This document shows, one piece after another, positions 1-7,279 of a DNA stretch of 18,003 nt. Position 1 is the first letter of the stretch, and the number at the start of each line of letters is the position of its first letter. Below the pieces are notes generated by a model, which ran no database searches, was not told where the DNA came from, and saw only the letters and a list, made by a program, of their open reading frames with translations. A program made the translations under genes and the position numbers. The stretch is from an uncultured Ruminococcus sp. (GTDB lineage: Bacteria > Bacillota > Clostridia > Oscillospirales > Ruminococcaceae). The DNA lies in the NCBI GenBank assembly GCA_946612185.1, contig CAMOEP010000011.1:1-18003 (forward strand), given 5' to 3'.

Positions 1-4
1 GACT

Positions 5-31
5 AAACCGCCCGATAAAAGGCGGTTTTTT
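5..31 (+). terminator. Rho-independent terminator-like hairpin upstream of capsid gene
   Basis: AAACCGCC (5-12) pairs perfectly with GGCGGTTT (21-28) across an 8-nt loop, and the T run continues to position 31. It probably ends or attenuates transcription of whatever gene lies just left of the window, such as a head protease or scaffold gene by usual phage order. That neighbour is not visible. Confidence 0.7.
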
Positions 32-75
32 CATGCCCCGGATACGGCGTTAAACTGTCCGGAATAAGCATAAAA

Positions 76-98
76 GCACCGTAACAGGTGCATTTTTT
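76..98 (+). terminator. Second short hairpin with T run before the capsid RBS
   Basis: GCACC (76-80) pairs with GGTGC (87-91) around a 6-nt loop, followed by six T residues (93-98). The stem is short, so it may be a weak terminator, an attenuator or an mRNA-processing hairpin. It sits just ahead of the AAAGGAGGA ribosome site (about 105-113) of the capsid gene. Confidence 0.5.
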
Positions 99-118
99 AT
101 ACCCAAAAGGAGGACACT

Positions 119-868
119 ATGAAAAAACTCATCGAAACCAGAAACAAGAAAAAGGCTGAGCTGGACGCTATGCTCGAAATGGCTAAGACCGAAAACCGTG
201 CTTTCACCGACGAGGAAAACGCCGCTTTTGACGCTCTCGAAGCTGAGGTAAGAGCGCTGGACGCTACTATCAAGGCGCAGGAGCGTGCAAAGGGCATAAC
301 CTCCAAGGTAGAGCCTTCCGCTGACGCTGATGCTCCTGCCGGAAAGTCTCAGGAGGAGATCGAGGAGCGTGCTTTCGCTGACTTCATAAGCGGCAAGATC
401 ACTGAAATGCGTGCAGGCGAGCAGAACGTTGACTGGTCTAACAACAGCGGCGCTATTATCCCTGTGAGTATCGCAAAGAAGATCATCGACGAGGTAAAGG
501 ACATCTGCCCCATTCTTGCAGGCGCTGACATTTACCACGAAAAGGGTGTGCTGAAAATCCCCAAGTGGACTAAGGCTAACAGCACCCACGATGTAACTGT
601 TGGCTACGCTACAGAGTTCACTTCCCTGACTGCTGACAGCGGTAAGTTCACATCTATCGACCTGGGCGGCTACCTTGCCGGCGCACTGGTTCTGATCGGC
701 AAGAGCGTTATCAACAGCAAGCTGAGCCAGCTTGACCGCACCCACGTTGACGCTCGTAAACTCGCTCACTATGTAGAAACGGTGCTTTTTCCGTCGCTCA
801 ACCTTATTTTGCTTGGTACAGAGTTCACCGGTAGAATTATAAAGCGGCAGTTTTACAGACTTTCCTGA
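119..868 (+). pseudogene. Major capsid protein, HK97 family, truncated by repeat insertion
   Basis: The ATG follows a strong AAAGGAGGA site. Residues 1 to about 75 form a charged, Ala/Glu/Lys-rich coiled coil like the delta (scaffold) domain of HK97-type capsid proteins. Residues about 80-200 resemble the start of the shell domain, with a GAIIP segment, an ILAGADIY-like strand, the KIPKW strand and a GGYLAGALVLIGKS segment. From about codon 200 (position 718) the reading frame enters the palindromic element, and the last 49 residues up to the TGA are element-encoded, not capsid. Family members are usually about 380-420 residues, so roughly the C-terminal half (most of the A and P domains) is absent, and it is not recovered downstream before the connector gene. 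As read this cannot make a functional shell subunit. Family assignment is from domain pattern by eye; truncation is seen directly. Confidence 0.8.
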
Positions 869-946
869 ATAGAACATTGTACCGTTGCAAACACAGTTGA
901 GCGACGTAAAAAGTACCGTTTCTAACAAAGTAAGCGAGCGCAAGCT
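718..946. repeat. Palindromic MITE-like element, copy A
   Basis: The copy starts with CAAGCTG then a GCCAGCTTGACCGC block and contains a left arm with CGTCGCTCAACC (792-803). It ends with a right arm holding the reverse complement, GGTTGAGCGACG in sister copies and AGTTGAGCGACG here (895-906), followed by an ACAAAGTAAGCGAGCG block. The arms are imperfect inverted repeats around an unpaired centre near 825-870. Its first 34 bases of body (724-757) are identical to 948-981 in copy B. The outer right end present in copy B is missing here. No protein-coding function is apparent. It interrupts the capsid gene. Confidence 0.8.
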
Positions 947-1214
947 GGAGCCAGCTTGACCGCACCCACGTTGACGCTCGTTAACTCGCTTATTTTGACA
1001 GAAGAACGACTTTTGCCGTCGCTCAACCATATTTTGCAGGGTACAAAAGTTCTCCGGTAGAATTGCAAAACATCAAGTTTACAATATTCCCGAATAGAAC
1101 TTTGTACCGTTGCAAACACGGTTGAGCGACGTAAAAAGCACCGTTTCTAACAAAGTAAGCGAGCGCAAGCAAGCGTCAACGTGATATGTGGTCAAGCTGA
1201 CGCAGCTTGCAAGC
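943..1214. repeat. Palindromic MITE-like element, copy B (most complete)
   Basis: This is about 270 bp and nearly one long imperfect palindrome centred near 1074. The left arm (about 951-1052) pairs with the right arm (about 1096-1199) at roughly three-quarters identity by eye. Landmarks are CAGCTTGACC against GGTCAAGCTG, CGTTGACGC against GCGTCAACG, CGTCGCTCAACC (1018-1027 region) against GGTTGAGCGACG, and GGTACAAA against TTTGTACC. It is in direct tandem with copy A, so the region would extrude or transcribe as two large hairpins. Inner arms differ between copies A and B, suggesting separate insertions or old divergence. No transposase is nearby. Confidence 0.82.
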
Positions 1215-1276
1215 TTGGTACAGAGTTCACCGGTAGAATTATAAAGTATTTCATTTACAAAATTTCTGAATCGCCC
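1213..1276. repeat. Fragment of the palindromic element (central part, copy A type)
   Basis: Positions 1213-1246 are identical over 34 bases to 811-844 in copy A. Weaker similarity continues to a shared CTGAAT near 1266-1271. The fragment is only the central piece of an element and joins directly to the right end of copy B. This shows that the tandem block arose by rearrangement or nested insertion, not by simple duplication. The 60 bases that follow (1277-1338) hold no recognisable capsid tail, only a weak CGCCCT/AGGGCG inverted repeat (1272-1277 with 1305-1310) and the ribosome site of the next gene. Confidence 0.75.
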
Positions 1277-1338
1277 TAGCAGTCACTCAGTCCTTACGAT
1301 TGCGAGGGCGGTGTTCGGTAATAAAGGAGGGCTGCCTT

Positions 1339-1629
1339 TTGAGAATATCTGACCTTAGCGCTGCTATCGTCAAGGACTACTGCGGTATTTCCGACGAGGA
1401 CAGCGACACTATCATTAATGACGTTCTGCTTCCGGCGGCTAAGGCGTATATTCGTGGCTTCACCGGTCTGACTGAGGAACAGTGCGACGAACATGACGAC
1501 CTGACTACCGCCTGTATGGTACTGGTAAACGATATGTTCACAAGCCGGGACTACACCCTCAGTTCGCACAGGCAGGTGTCGCCCACTGTCCGTACCATTT
1601 TAAGCCTGTACGCCGTCAATTACCTGTGA
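1339..1629 (+). CDS. Head-tail connector protein (gp6/Phage_connect type)
   Basis: This is a 96-residue protein that probably forms the connector ring under the portal. The sequence shows the usual family pattern: an early helix with ISDLSAAIVKDYCG, a central segment with LLPAAKAYIRGFTG, an acidic loop, and a helix with TTACMVLVNDMF ending in a short YTLSSHRQ strand. That matches small gp6-like connectors of about 90-110 residues. I chose TTG at 1339 because AGGAGG (1325-1330) lies 8 nt upstream. An in-frame TTG at 1300 would be too far upstream and would translate through the ribosome site. It is the first intact gene after the broken capsid gene, with 8 nt to the next start. Confidence 0.72.
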   Translation: MRISDLSAAIVKDYCGISDEDSDTIINDVLLPAAKAYIRGFTGLTEEQCDEHDDLTTACMVLVNDMFTSRDYTLSSHRQVSPTVRTILSLYAVNYL

Positions 1630-1637
1630 GGTGAATT

Positions 1638-1976
1638 ATGGCTTACAACAAAAAAATAACCGTTCAGGCGCTCTCTGAAAGCCGTGACAGCATCGGTCAG
1701 GACATACAGACCTGGACGGCAGTAGGCTCGTTCTGGGCGGAAATAAAGACCTATGGCGGCAAGGAGTACTTTGCCGCCGCTCAGGTCAATTCCGAAAACG
1801 ATGTGCTGTTCAAAGTACGGTTCTCACGGCTGCTTTCCGGCTACCTTTCTTCGCAGTTAAGGGTCATTTACCAAAGCTGTGTCTATGACGTGAAATCCGC
1901 TGTCGATGTGAACCAGCAGCACCGCATCATCGAGATAAGGTCAAGAATACTGAACGGAGGTGGCGCAGATGAATAA
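1638..1976 (+). CDS. Head closure protein (SPP1 gp16 / phage head-tail adaptor type)
   Basis: This is 112 residues and predicted to be mostly beta-strand. Telltale segments are the DSIGQDIQTW opening strand pair, then AVGSFWAEIKTYGGKEYFAAAQ, then FKVRFSR, and a QHRIIEIRSRI strand near the end. The pattern of WAEI, a Gly-Lys-Glu turn and a late strand with an I-E-I core is typical of the head-tail joining family that plugs the connector after DNA packaging. The ribosome site GAGGTGA (1628-1634) overlaps the preceding stop, suggesting coupled translation. Its end overlaps the next gene by 8 nt. Confidence 0.72.
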   Translation: MAYNKKITVQALSESRDSIGQDIQTWTAVGSFWAEIKTYGGKEYFAAAQVNSENDVLFKVRFSRLLSGYLSSQLRVIYQSCVYDVKSAVDVNQQHRIIEIRSRILNGGGADE

Positions 1977-2346
1977 CAGCGATCTTGCAGACATGATAAC
2001 CGAAACCTGCCGGCAGTTCACGGAGGAAACCGTTCAGGCGGTGGAATCCGGCATTGAGGAGATCGTCACTCAGGCGGCTCAGGAAATAAAGGATACTGCT
2101 CCGAAAAAGTCCGGCAAATACCGCCGGAGCTGGAAAGTCCGCAAGGACAAGGAAAACGGCAGTATCACCGTTACCGCCTATGCTTCCGGTAAAAGCTATC
2201 GCCTGACGCATCTGCTTGAAAACGGTCACGTTACCCGTGACGGCACAACCAGAGCAAGGGCGTTTCCGCACATTGCTCCGGCAAATGATGCGGCTCACGC
2301 AAAGGCTGAAAAGCTTCTGGAGGAGGTGGCGAATGGAACTAAGTGA
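1969..2346 (+). CDS. HK97 gp10-like tail component
   Basis: This is 125 residues. An N-terminal helix rich in Glu and Gln (residues 1-45) precedes a conserved AQEIKDTAPKKSGKYRRSWK segment. The basic 'APKKSGxYRRSW' motif followed by a LLENGH segment and a terminal RAFPHIAPA stretch is characteristic of the HK97-gp10 family. These proteins act at the head-tail interface or in tail completion. The ATG at 1969 is preferred over an in-frame GTG at 1960 because GGAGG (1956-1960) is 8 nt upstream of the ATG and would overlap the GTG. It overlaps the previous gene by 8 nt. Confidence 0.78.
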   Translation: MNNSDLADMITETCRQFTEETVQAVESGIEEIVTQAAQEIKDTAPKKSGKYRRSWKVRKDKENGSITVTAYASGKSYRLTHLLENGHVTRDGTTRARAFPHIAPANDAAHAKAEKLLEEVANGTK

Positions 2347-2662
2347 GATCTACCAGAAACTCTGCACAGTGGGCATTCCGGTGGCGTACCTGCGGTTCAG
2401 AAAGCCCCAGAAACTGCCGTTTATCGTCTACTATGAGTCCGGCTCAGAGATCCGGGGCGCTGACGGTCACAATATGCTCCGGGAAGTCAACGTAACCGTG
2501 GAGCTGTATTTTGAAGTTAAGGATATTACCATTGAACGAAAGATAGAGAATCTTTTCAGGAACGTGGAAATAACCCGTTCGCCTGACATCTGGCTCGACG
2601 ATGAGAAGATGTATATGACTTCTTACTCTTTCGATACCTACCAATTCATTGAGGAGGAATAA
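2333..2662 (+). CDS. Tail terminator / tail completion-like protein
   Basis: This is 109 residues and occupies the usual tail-terminator slot between gp10-like and tail tube genes. It starts with a helix (MELSEIYQKL), then GIPVAYLRFRKPQKLPFIVYY, a 'P-F-I-V-Y' strand common in this family, then a VTVELYFEVKD strand and a helix that probably packs against the sheet. The ATG at 2333 has AGGAGG at 2321-2326, 6 nt upstream, and overlaps the previous stop by 14 nt. The longer upstream reading frame is only overlap with the gp10 gene. The product would cap the growing tail tube at its head-proximal end. Role is inferred from position and fold pattern. Confidence 0.62.
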   Translation: MELSEIYQKLCTVGIPVAYLRFRKPQKLPFIVYYESGSEIRGADGHNMLREVNVTVELYFEVKDITIERKIENLFRNVEITRSPDIWLDDEKMYMTSYSFDTYQFIEEE

Positions 2663-2664
2663 TT

Positions 2665-3453
2665 ATGAAACAGGAAGTAAACCGCATAGCTATGGGAAGT
2701 GTGGACATCTATATGCAGGAGTTCACAGGAAGCGCTGTATCTGACATTCCTGCTGACACAGTTCTTGAAACAGATGAGAACCTCATCGGCAGAACTAAGG
2801 ACGGTGGCGAGATAACCTATACAACAAATTACTATAACGTCAAATCCGACGACGGCAAGGCCGCACGCAATGAAATGACCGACGATTCCGCCACATTCTC
2901 CTTCGGTCTTATCACCTGGAACGGCGATACTATCACTAAACTCGTTCCCACCGCAACCGCTACAGTTACCGGAACTAAGCGCCGCACCCTCATCGGCGGC
3001 GTTGCCAACAGAAATGACAAGCTGTACATTATCCGTGCTGTCCACAAGGACGCTGAAAAAGGCGATGTGCGCTACACTATGCTCGGCAAGAATGTAAACG
3101 GCTTCGCTGCCGCCTACAAGCCCGGTCAGGAAACTACTATCACTCCCAACATCACAGCAGAGCCTTTCGACGACGGCAGACTTATTATACTCGACGAGGA
3201 AAGCGCAGTCGGCATCGCTCTCAGCGCTCACACTCTCACCGTTGCTGAAAACGCTACAGCTTCACTCTCTGCGACAACTGCGCCTACAGGTCAGACTGTT
3301 ACATGGGCAAGCCTTGACACTGACAACGCTACTGTATCAAACGGCACTGTAACAGGTGTTTCCGCCGGAACTGCCGTTATCACAGCATCTATCACCGTTT
3401 CCGGTACTACCTATACAGACAGATGTGTTGTGACAGTTACGGACGGTGAGTAA
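2665..3453 (+). CDS. Major tail tube protein with C-terminal Ig-like (Big_2) domain
   Basis: This is 262 residues. Residues 1 to about 175 look like a tail tube subunit: a short N-terminal strand, IGRTKDGGEITYTT, a central beta region, and RRTLIGGVANRNDKLYIIRA, which polymerises around the tape measure. Residues about 180-262 form a bacterial Ig-like domain, with a LTVAENATASLSATTAP opening, TVTWASLDTDNATVSNG and TGVSAGTAVITA. Such domains are common decorations on siphophage tail tubes and probably stick out to bind cell-surface or mucosal glycans. The ribosome site GGAGGA (2652-2657) is ideal. High Thr/Ala content in the Ig domain is normal for the fold. Confidence 0.83.
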   Translation: MKQEVNRIAMGSVDIYMQEFTGSAVSDIPADTVLETDENLIGRTKDGGEITYTTNYYNVKSDDGKAARNEMTDDSATFSFGLITWNGDTITKLVPTATATVTGTKRRTLIGGVANRNDKLYIIRAVHKDAEKGDVRYTMLGKNVNGFAAAYKPGQETTITPNITAEPFDDGRLIILDEESAVGIALSAHTLTVAENATASLSATTAPTGQTVTWASLDTDNATVSNGTVTGVSAGTAVITASITVSGTTYTDRCVVTVTDGE

Positions 3454-3454
3454 T

Positions 3455-3724
3455 ATGAGAAGATTCAGATTTGCACTCGAAAACGGCGTAAAACTCAGCA
3501 TCAAACCGCCTACTCTGCGTGATTACTACAAAGGTCTTCTTGCAGCAGACAGCGATGAGCAGCTTTTCGCTGCCGTCGCTGCCATATGCGGACGCAATGA
3601 CGAGAATATCCAGATAAACAGCGATTTCATTATAGACAATTTCACGACCGACGACCTCAGCCGCTTCATGACCGAATTGCCTGCATGGGTCAAGTCCGAG
3701 CGTAAAGCAGACCCAAACTCATAA
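3455..3724 (+). CDS. Tail assembly chaperone, short form (gpG-like)
   Basis: This is an 89-residue protein just before the tape measure gene, in the conserved slot of lambda G. It starts RRFRFALENG and continues with KPPTLRDYYKGLLAAD and a helical C-terminal half. The ATG at 3455 lies 1 nt after the tail tube stop, with GGTGAG at 3445-3450. An in-frame GTG at 3446 is an alternative. Its last codons are GAC CCA AAC TCA TAA, which contain the slippery heptamer C CCA AAC. A fraction of ribosomes should shift to -1 there and make the longer chaperone. The chaperones coat the tape measure protein during tail assembly and are not in the virion. Confidence 0.77.
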   Translation: MRRFRFALENGVKLSIKPPTLRDYYKGLLAADSDEQLFAAVAAICGRNDENIQINSDFIIDNFTTDDLSRFMTELPAWVKSERKADPNS

Positions 3725-3761
3725 CGCCCTGTTGCCCGGAAAATGCGGATAACAGGGCGTT
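3712..3761 (+). promoter_or_regulatory. Programmed -1 ribosomal frameshift site (slippery heptamer plus stem)
   Basis: The heptamer C CCA AAC (3712-3718) is in the zero frame of the short chaperone gene. Four bases later a perfect 11-bp inverted repeat begins: AACGCCCTGTT (3723-3733) with AACAGGGCGTT (3751-3761), loop 17 nt. The zero-frame stop (3722-3724) falls at the base of the stem. The -1 frame has a stop at 3703-3705, upstream of the heptamer, and is then open without a stop to 3987. The stem lacks a T run, so a terminator role is unlikely. Seen directly; function by analogy to lambda G/GT. Confidence 0.85.
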
Positions 3762-3987
3762 TCTGCAAAATGATACGGCTGATATGAAACTTGTGAGCGA
3801 CTACTCCGGGCTTGACTTTTTACAGGTTCAGGAGCTTGAAGTTTTCGACTTCTGGGGCTTTCTGCATGATGCTGTTGTCTGGAATCTGTCGAAAACTGAG
3901 TCCGGCAGGGACTACCTTGAATCCGCATTTAACCACGCTCAGACTGAGCCTGACAGGGAGGCTCTGAGGGCAAGAACAGGAGGCTGA
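3718..3987 (+). CDS. Frameshifted C-terminal part of tail assembly chaperone (gpGT-like)
   Basis: This open frame is entered by -1 slippage at 3712-3718. The fusion protein would have 88 residues of the short chaperone (3455-3718), then 89 residues from this frame, 177 in all. The new part contains MKLVSDYSGLDFLQVQELEV and a WGFLHDAVVWN helix and ends RARTGG. An ATG at 3784 exists, but no Shine-Dalgarno site precedes it, which argues that this segment is made only as the fusion. The stop lies 1 nt before the tape measure ATG. In lambda the T part contacts the tail tube subunits, while G binds the tape measure. Confidence 0.77.
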   Translation, partial: LITPCCPENADNRAFLQNDTADMKLVSDYSGLDFLQVQELEVFDFWGFLHDAVVWNLSKTESGRDYLESAFNHAQTEPDREALRARTGG

Positions 3988-3988
3988 A

Positions 3989-6900
3989 ATGGCTAACAAG
4001 ATAAAGGGACTGACCATAAAGATCGGCGCTGACACAGTCGGTCTGAATGATGCGCTGAAAGATATCAGCAAGAAAAGTCGGTCTACTGTCCAGGAAATTG
4101 GCGAGATCGACCGGGCTATCAAAAATACCGGCGGAAGCGCTGAACTCTGGCAGCAGAAACAGAAACTCCTCAACACCGCTATCGAGGACAGCAAGAAAAA
4201 ACTTGAACTCCTCGAAGGCGCTCAGGAGCAACTCCAGGAAAAACTCCGTATCAAGGAGATCTCTGAGGAGCAGTACCGGGCTTTCCAGCGTGAAACTGAG
4301 TACGCCCGCAGCGCTGTCAAAAAGTATGAAGATCAGCTTGAAAAGGCTAATGACGAACTGCGGAATATGGGTTCTGCATCAGATGATGCGGAAAAGGAAC
4401 TCGATGACCTGGGCGACGCTGCCGAAAACACCGGAAAGGGCGGCATTTCTGCCCTTACCGTGGCTCTGGGTACGCTCATCGCTGACGGCATAAGGGCAAG
4501 TGCAAGCGCTCTGAAAGACTTTACCGGGGACGTTGTAAACACCGGAATGACCTTTGAATCCTCCATGTCGGGCGTTGCGGCGATCTCCGGCGCTTCTGCG
4601 GAAGATCTGGAAAGGCTCTCCGAAAAAGCAAAGGAAATGGGTGCGACCACCAAATATACCGCCGCCCAGTCCGCTGACGCTTTCGGATATATGGCACTTG
4701 CAGGCTGGAAAACTGAGAAAATGCTCGCCGGAATCGACGGTGTTCTCAGCCTTGCCGCCGCTTCGGATATGGACTTGGCCACCGCTTCGGACATCGTTAC
4801 TGACTACCTGACCGCTTTCGGGCTGACTGCCCAGGACAGCGCAAGATTTGTGGACATGATGTCCTACGCTATGGCAAACTCCAACACAACTACCGAACTT
4901 CTGGGCGAGGCGTACAAAAATTGCGCCGCTACTGCCGCTTCAATGGGCTACAGCGTGGAGGACACAACCGCCGTTCTCATGACTATGGCAAACGCCGGTG
5001 TCAAGGGCGGCGAGGCAGGAACGGCGCTCAATGCCATTATGACACGCCTTGCGACCGACACAAAGAACTGTGCCACAGAGCTTGCAAACTACGGCGTTCA
5101 GGTCTACGACAGTGAGGGAAATATGCAGTCCCTTTCCAGTATTCTGGAGGGCGTTTCCGGAGTCTGGGAAAACCTTACCGACCAGGAACAGGCTAATATG
5201 GCGAAAATTATCGCCGGAACAAACCACTACAGCGCTTTGCAGACTATCATGAACGGTCTTTCCGATTCCGCCGAGGAAGCCGGTATGTCTTTCGGTGACT
5301 ACTCCGCCGCCCTCAGTGAATGTGACGGTACGGCACAGGGCATGGCTGACACTATGCAGGACAATCTCTCCGGCGACCTGACCGTGCTTTCATCAGCGGT
5401 GGACGGCATGAAGCTGTCTCTGGCGGACGAACTGAACCCGGTTCTCCGTGAGGGCGTGCAGTACCTTACAAGCAAAGTCCCGGACGCTCAGAAGGTGCTG
5501 AAAGATGTTTTTGAAGTCGGTGCAAAGGGCTTAAAAGGTGCTATAGATCTGATACCAAAGGCGAAAAGCCTGGTAACTGAAAAGCTGATGCCAGCGGCAA
5601 AACCGGCTGTTGACCTGATTAAAAAAGGGACTGATATGTTGCCGACGTTCTGGAATGTTGTGAAACAGCGTGGCGCTCCGGCGGTATCTTTACTTGCAGA
5701 AGTTACGAAAAATACTGCCGCAGTTGCCGGTACATTGTTTGATATACTGGGCAAAACGGTGGGAGTAATAGCCGGTTTGACAGGTGTCACAGATGAGCTT
5801 CGTGAACTGAAAATGCAGAAAATTTTCGACGATGCCACTAAGCCTGCCAATGACCTTGCTGAGAGTATTCAGAAAGACAGCGATAAAATGACGGATCTGA
5901 AAAAGACGGCATCTGAGCAGGTCGTGACCGACCTTGCGGACGTTTACAAGACCCAGAACCTTTATGACCAGCTTCAGAACCTGGTTGACGAGAACGGCAA
6001 GGTGAAATCCGGATACGAAGACCGGGTGAAGTACATCACCGAGGAACTTTCTCAGGCAACCGGCATCGAAATTGAACTTGTGGACGGACAGATTCAGAAG
6101 TACCAGGAGTTACAGACCGCTATCGAGGACACTATCCGCAAACAAAGGGCGCAGGTTTTCCAGGGCGCTTATGCTGATACCTATTCCGAGGCGCTTTTGC
6201 AGAACCGCAATAAAGCCGCTGAGTATATGCAGAATGAGGATATTGTTACCGAAAACCAGCAGTTAATTAATGATATTTACCGCCGCACCCGTCAGAAGGT
6301 CGAGGACGCTCACAAGAGCTGGGCGGACTTCGGTGAATTCGACCCCAGAAACCTGGGCGACTGGGAACAGTGGGTGGGTCAGGCAGACCTTACACGGCTT
6401 AGTGCTGCCGTTCAGAACATCGACACAGCGCAGGAGTCCAACAGACAGATTGACCGCCAGATCCAGCAGAACAACTACGTTATCGAGCAGTACGAAAAAG
6501 CTGAGGAGGCGTTCTATAACGAGCGCTACACTCTCGCAGAACGCTACTACGGCAGTATCGACGACTTTGACCGGAATATGCTTGACACCTCGGAGAAAAG
6601 CCACACGGAACTGCTGAATGACTTTAAGGCAAAGTCCGGTGAAGCTGTCCGGCAGTACGAAACAGAGCAGAAAAAAGGCATCAAGGGCGTGGAGTCCTCT
6701 GCCTATGAGTCCATAAATAACATGGCTCAGAAACTCGTTTCTGAGGGCGTTTCCGGTGCGGAACTGGCTAAGACAGGAATAGTAGGTGAACTTTCCAAAA
6801 TCGACAGTTTCAACACTCAGGCACTTAAAGATTTTATGAAACTGACAGGCATTGAACTCGGCGATATTCTGGCGAACTGTGCCGTCGATGCTCTGGGAAA

Positions 6901-7279
6901 TGCGATGCTGTCAAGTGAGGTCTATGACATTGCTGTGAACAGCTTCAACTCGATCAACAGCGCCGCTGATGCAGCGTACTACAAGAGCGGAGACTATATC
7001 CCCCACAACGCCGCTGGCGGCTACATCAATCAGCGTGGAATCGTGGCGGAGGCAGGCCCGGAACTGCTGGAGATAATAAACGGCGGTATCCGGGTAACTC
7101 CGCTTACGGACAGTGCAAGAAACACTATCATTTCGCCGGAGCAGAACGGCGGAAGTACCGTAATAACTAACTACATCACCGCACAAGTCTCCGGCGGATA
7201 CGACGTTTACAAACTTGCCGAAGACCTGGCAAATGCTGAGAGGATCATCTATAACGGAAAGGGGCTGAGGACAAGCTGA
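3989..7279 (+). CDS. Tail tape measure protein
   Basis: This is 1096 residues and sets tail length and takes part in DNA ejection. Residues about 20-145 form a long Lys/Glu-rich coiled coil. A hydrophobic Gly/Ala segment follows at about 152-170. Residues about 185-400 match the TP901-type tape measure core, with FESSMSGVAAISGAS, a GWKTEKMLAGIDGVLSLAAAS segment and an ANAGVKGGEAGTALNAIM segment. A long helical region follows. The C-terminus has the usual AGGYINQRGIVAEAGPE block. AGGAGG 5 nt before the ATG supports the start. The final codons (T-S-stop) lie in the palindromic element copy that begins at 7272, so the natural end may have been slightly altered. Confidence 0.92.
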   Translation: MANKIKGLTIKIGADTVGLNDALKDISKKSRSTVQEIGEIDRAIKNTGGSAELWQQKQKLLNTAIEDSKKKLELLEGAQEQLQEKLRIKEISEEQYRAFQRETEYARSAVKKYEDQLEKANDELRNMGSASDDAEKELDDLGDAAENTGKGGISALTVALGTLIADGIRASASALKDFTGDVVNTGMTFESSMSGVAAISGASAEDLERLSEKAKEMGATTKYTAAQSADAFGYMALAGWKTEKMLAGIDGVLSLAAASDMDLATASDIVTDYLTAFGLTAQDSARFVDMMSYAMANSNTTTELLGEAYKNCAATAASMGYSVEDTTAVLMTMANAGVKGGEAGTALNAIMTRLATDTKNCATELANYGVQVYDSEGNMQSLSSILEGVSGVWENLTDQEQANMAKIIAGTNHYSALQTIMNGLSDSAEEAGMSFGDYSAALSECDGTAQGMADTMQDNLSGDLTVLSSAVDGMKLSLADELNPVLREGVQYLTSKVPDAQKVLKDVFEVGAKGLKGAIDLIPKAKSLVTEKLMPAAKPAVDLIKKGTDMLPTFWNVVKQRGAPAVSLLAEVTKNTAAVAGTLFDILGKTVGVIAGLTGVTDELRELKMQKIFDDATKPANDLAESIQKDSDKMTDLKKTASEQVVTDLADVYKTQNLYDQLQNLVDENGKVKSGYEDRVKYITEELSQATGIEIELVDGQIQKYQELQTAIEDTIRKQRAQVFQGAYADTYSEALLQNRNKAAEYMQNEDIVTENQQLINDIYRRTRQKVEDAHKSWADFGEFDPRNLGDWEQWVGQADLTRLSAAVQNIDTAQESNRQIDRQIQQNNYVIEQYEKAEEAFYNERYTLAERYYGSIDDFDRNMLDTSEKSHTELLNDFKAKSGEAVRQYETEQKKGIKGVESSAYESINNMAQKLVSEGVSGAELAKTGIVGELSKIDSFNTQALKDFMKLTGIELGDILANCAVDALGNAMLSSEVYDIAVNSFNSINSAADAAYYKSGDYIPHNAAGGYINQRGIVAEAGPELLEIINGGIRVTPLTDSARNTIISPEQNGGSTVITNYITAQVSGGYDVYKLAEDLANAERIIYNGKGLRTS

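Noticed and set aside
50..1030. 326-codon open frame on the minus strand across the capsid remnant and repeats
   Set aside because: It is antisense to a convincing capsid domain, and its repeated segments simply reflect the palindromic element. It has no recognisable domain, and no ribosome site was identified.
718..1276. Diversity-generating retroelement or CRISPR array
   Set aside because: There is no reverse transcriptase, template/variable repeat pair with adenine bias, or regular spacer pattern. The repeats are two long palindromes and a fragment.
718..1276. Group I/II intron or intein that would be removed to restore the capsid
   Set aside because: No capsid sequence resumes on the right side, and no intron-encoded protein, domain V-like motif or splice-junction residues are visible.
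1300..1338. Upstream in-frame extension of the connector protein
   Set aside because: The extension would run through the AGGAGG site and has no ribosome site of its own. TTG 1339 has ideal spacing.
3723..3761. Hairpin after the short chaperone gene as a terminator
   Set aside because: There is no T run after the stem, and it sits inside an open -1 frame right after a slippery heptamer. Frameshift stimulation explains it better.
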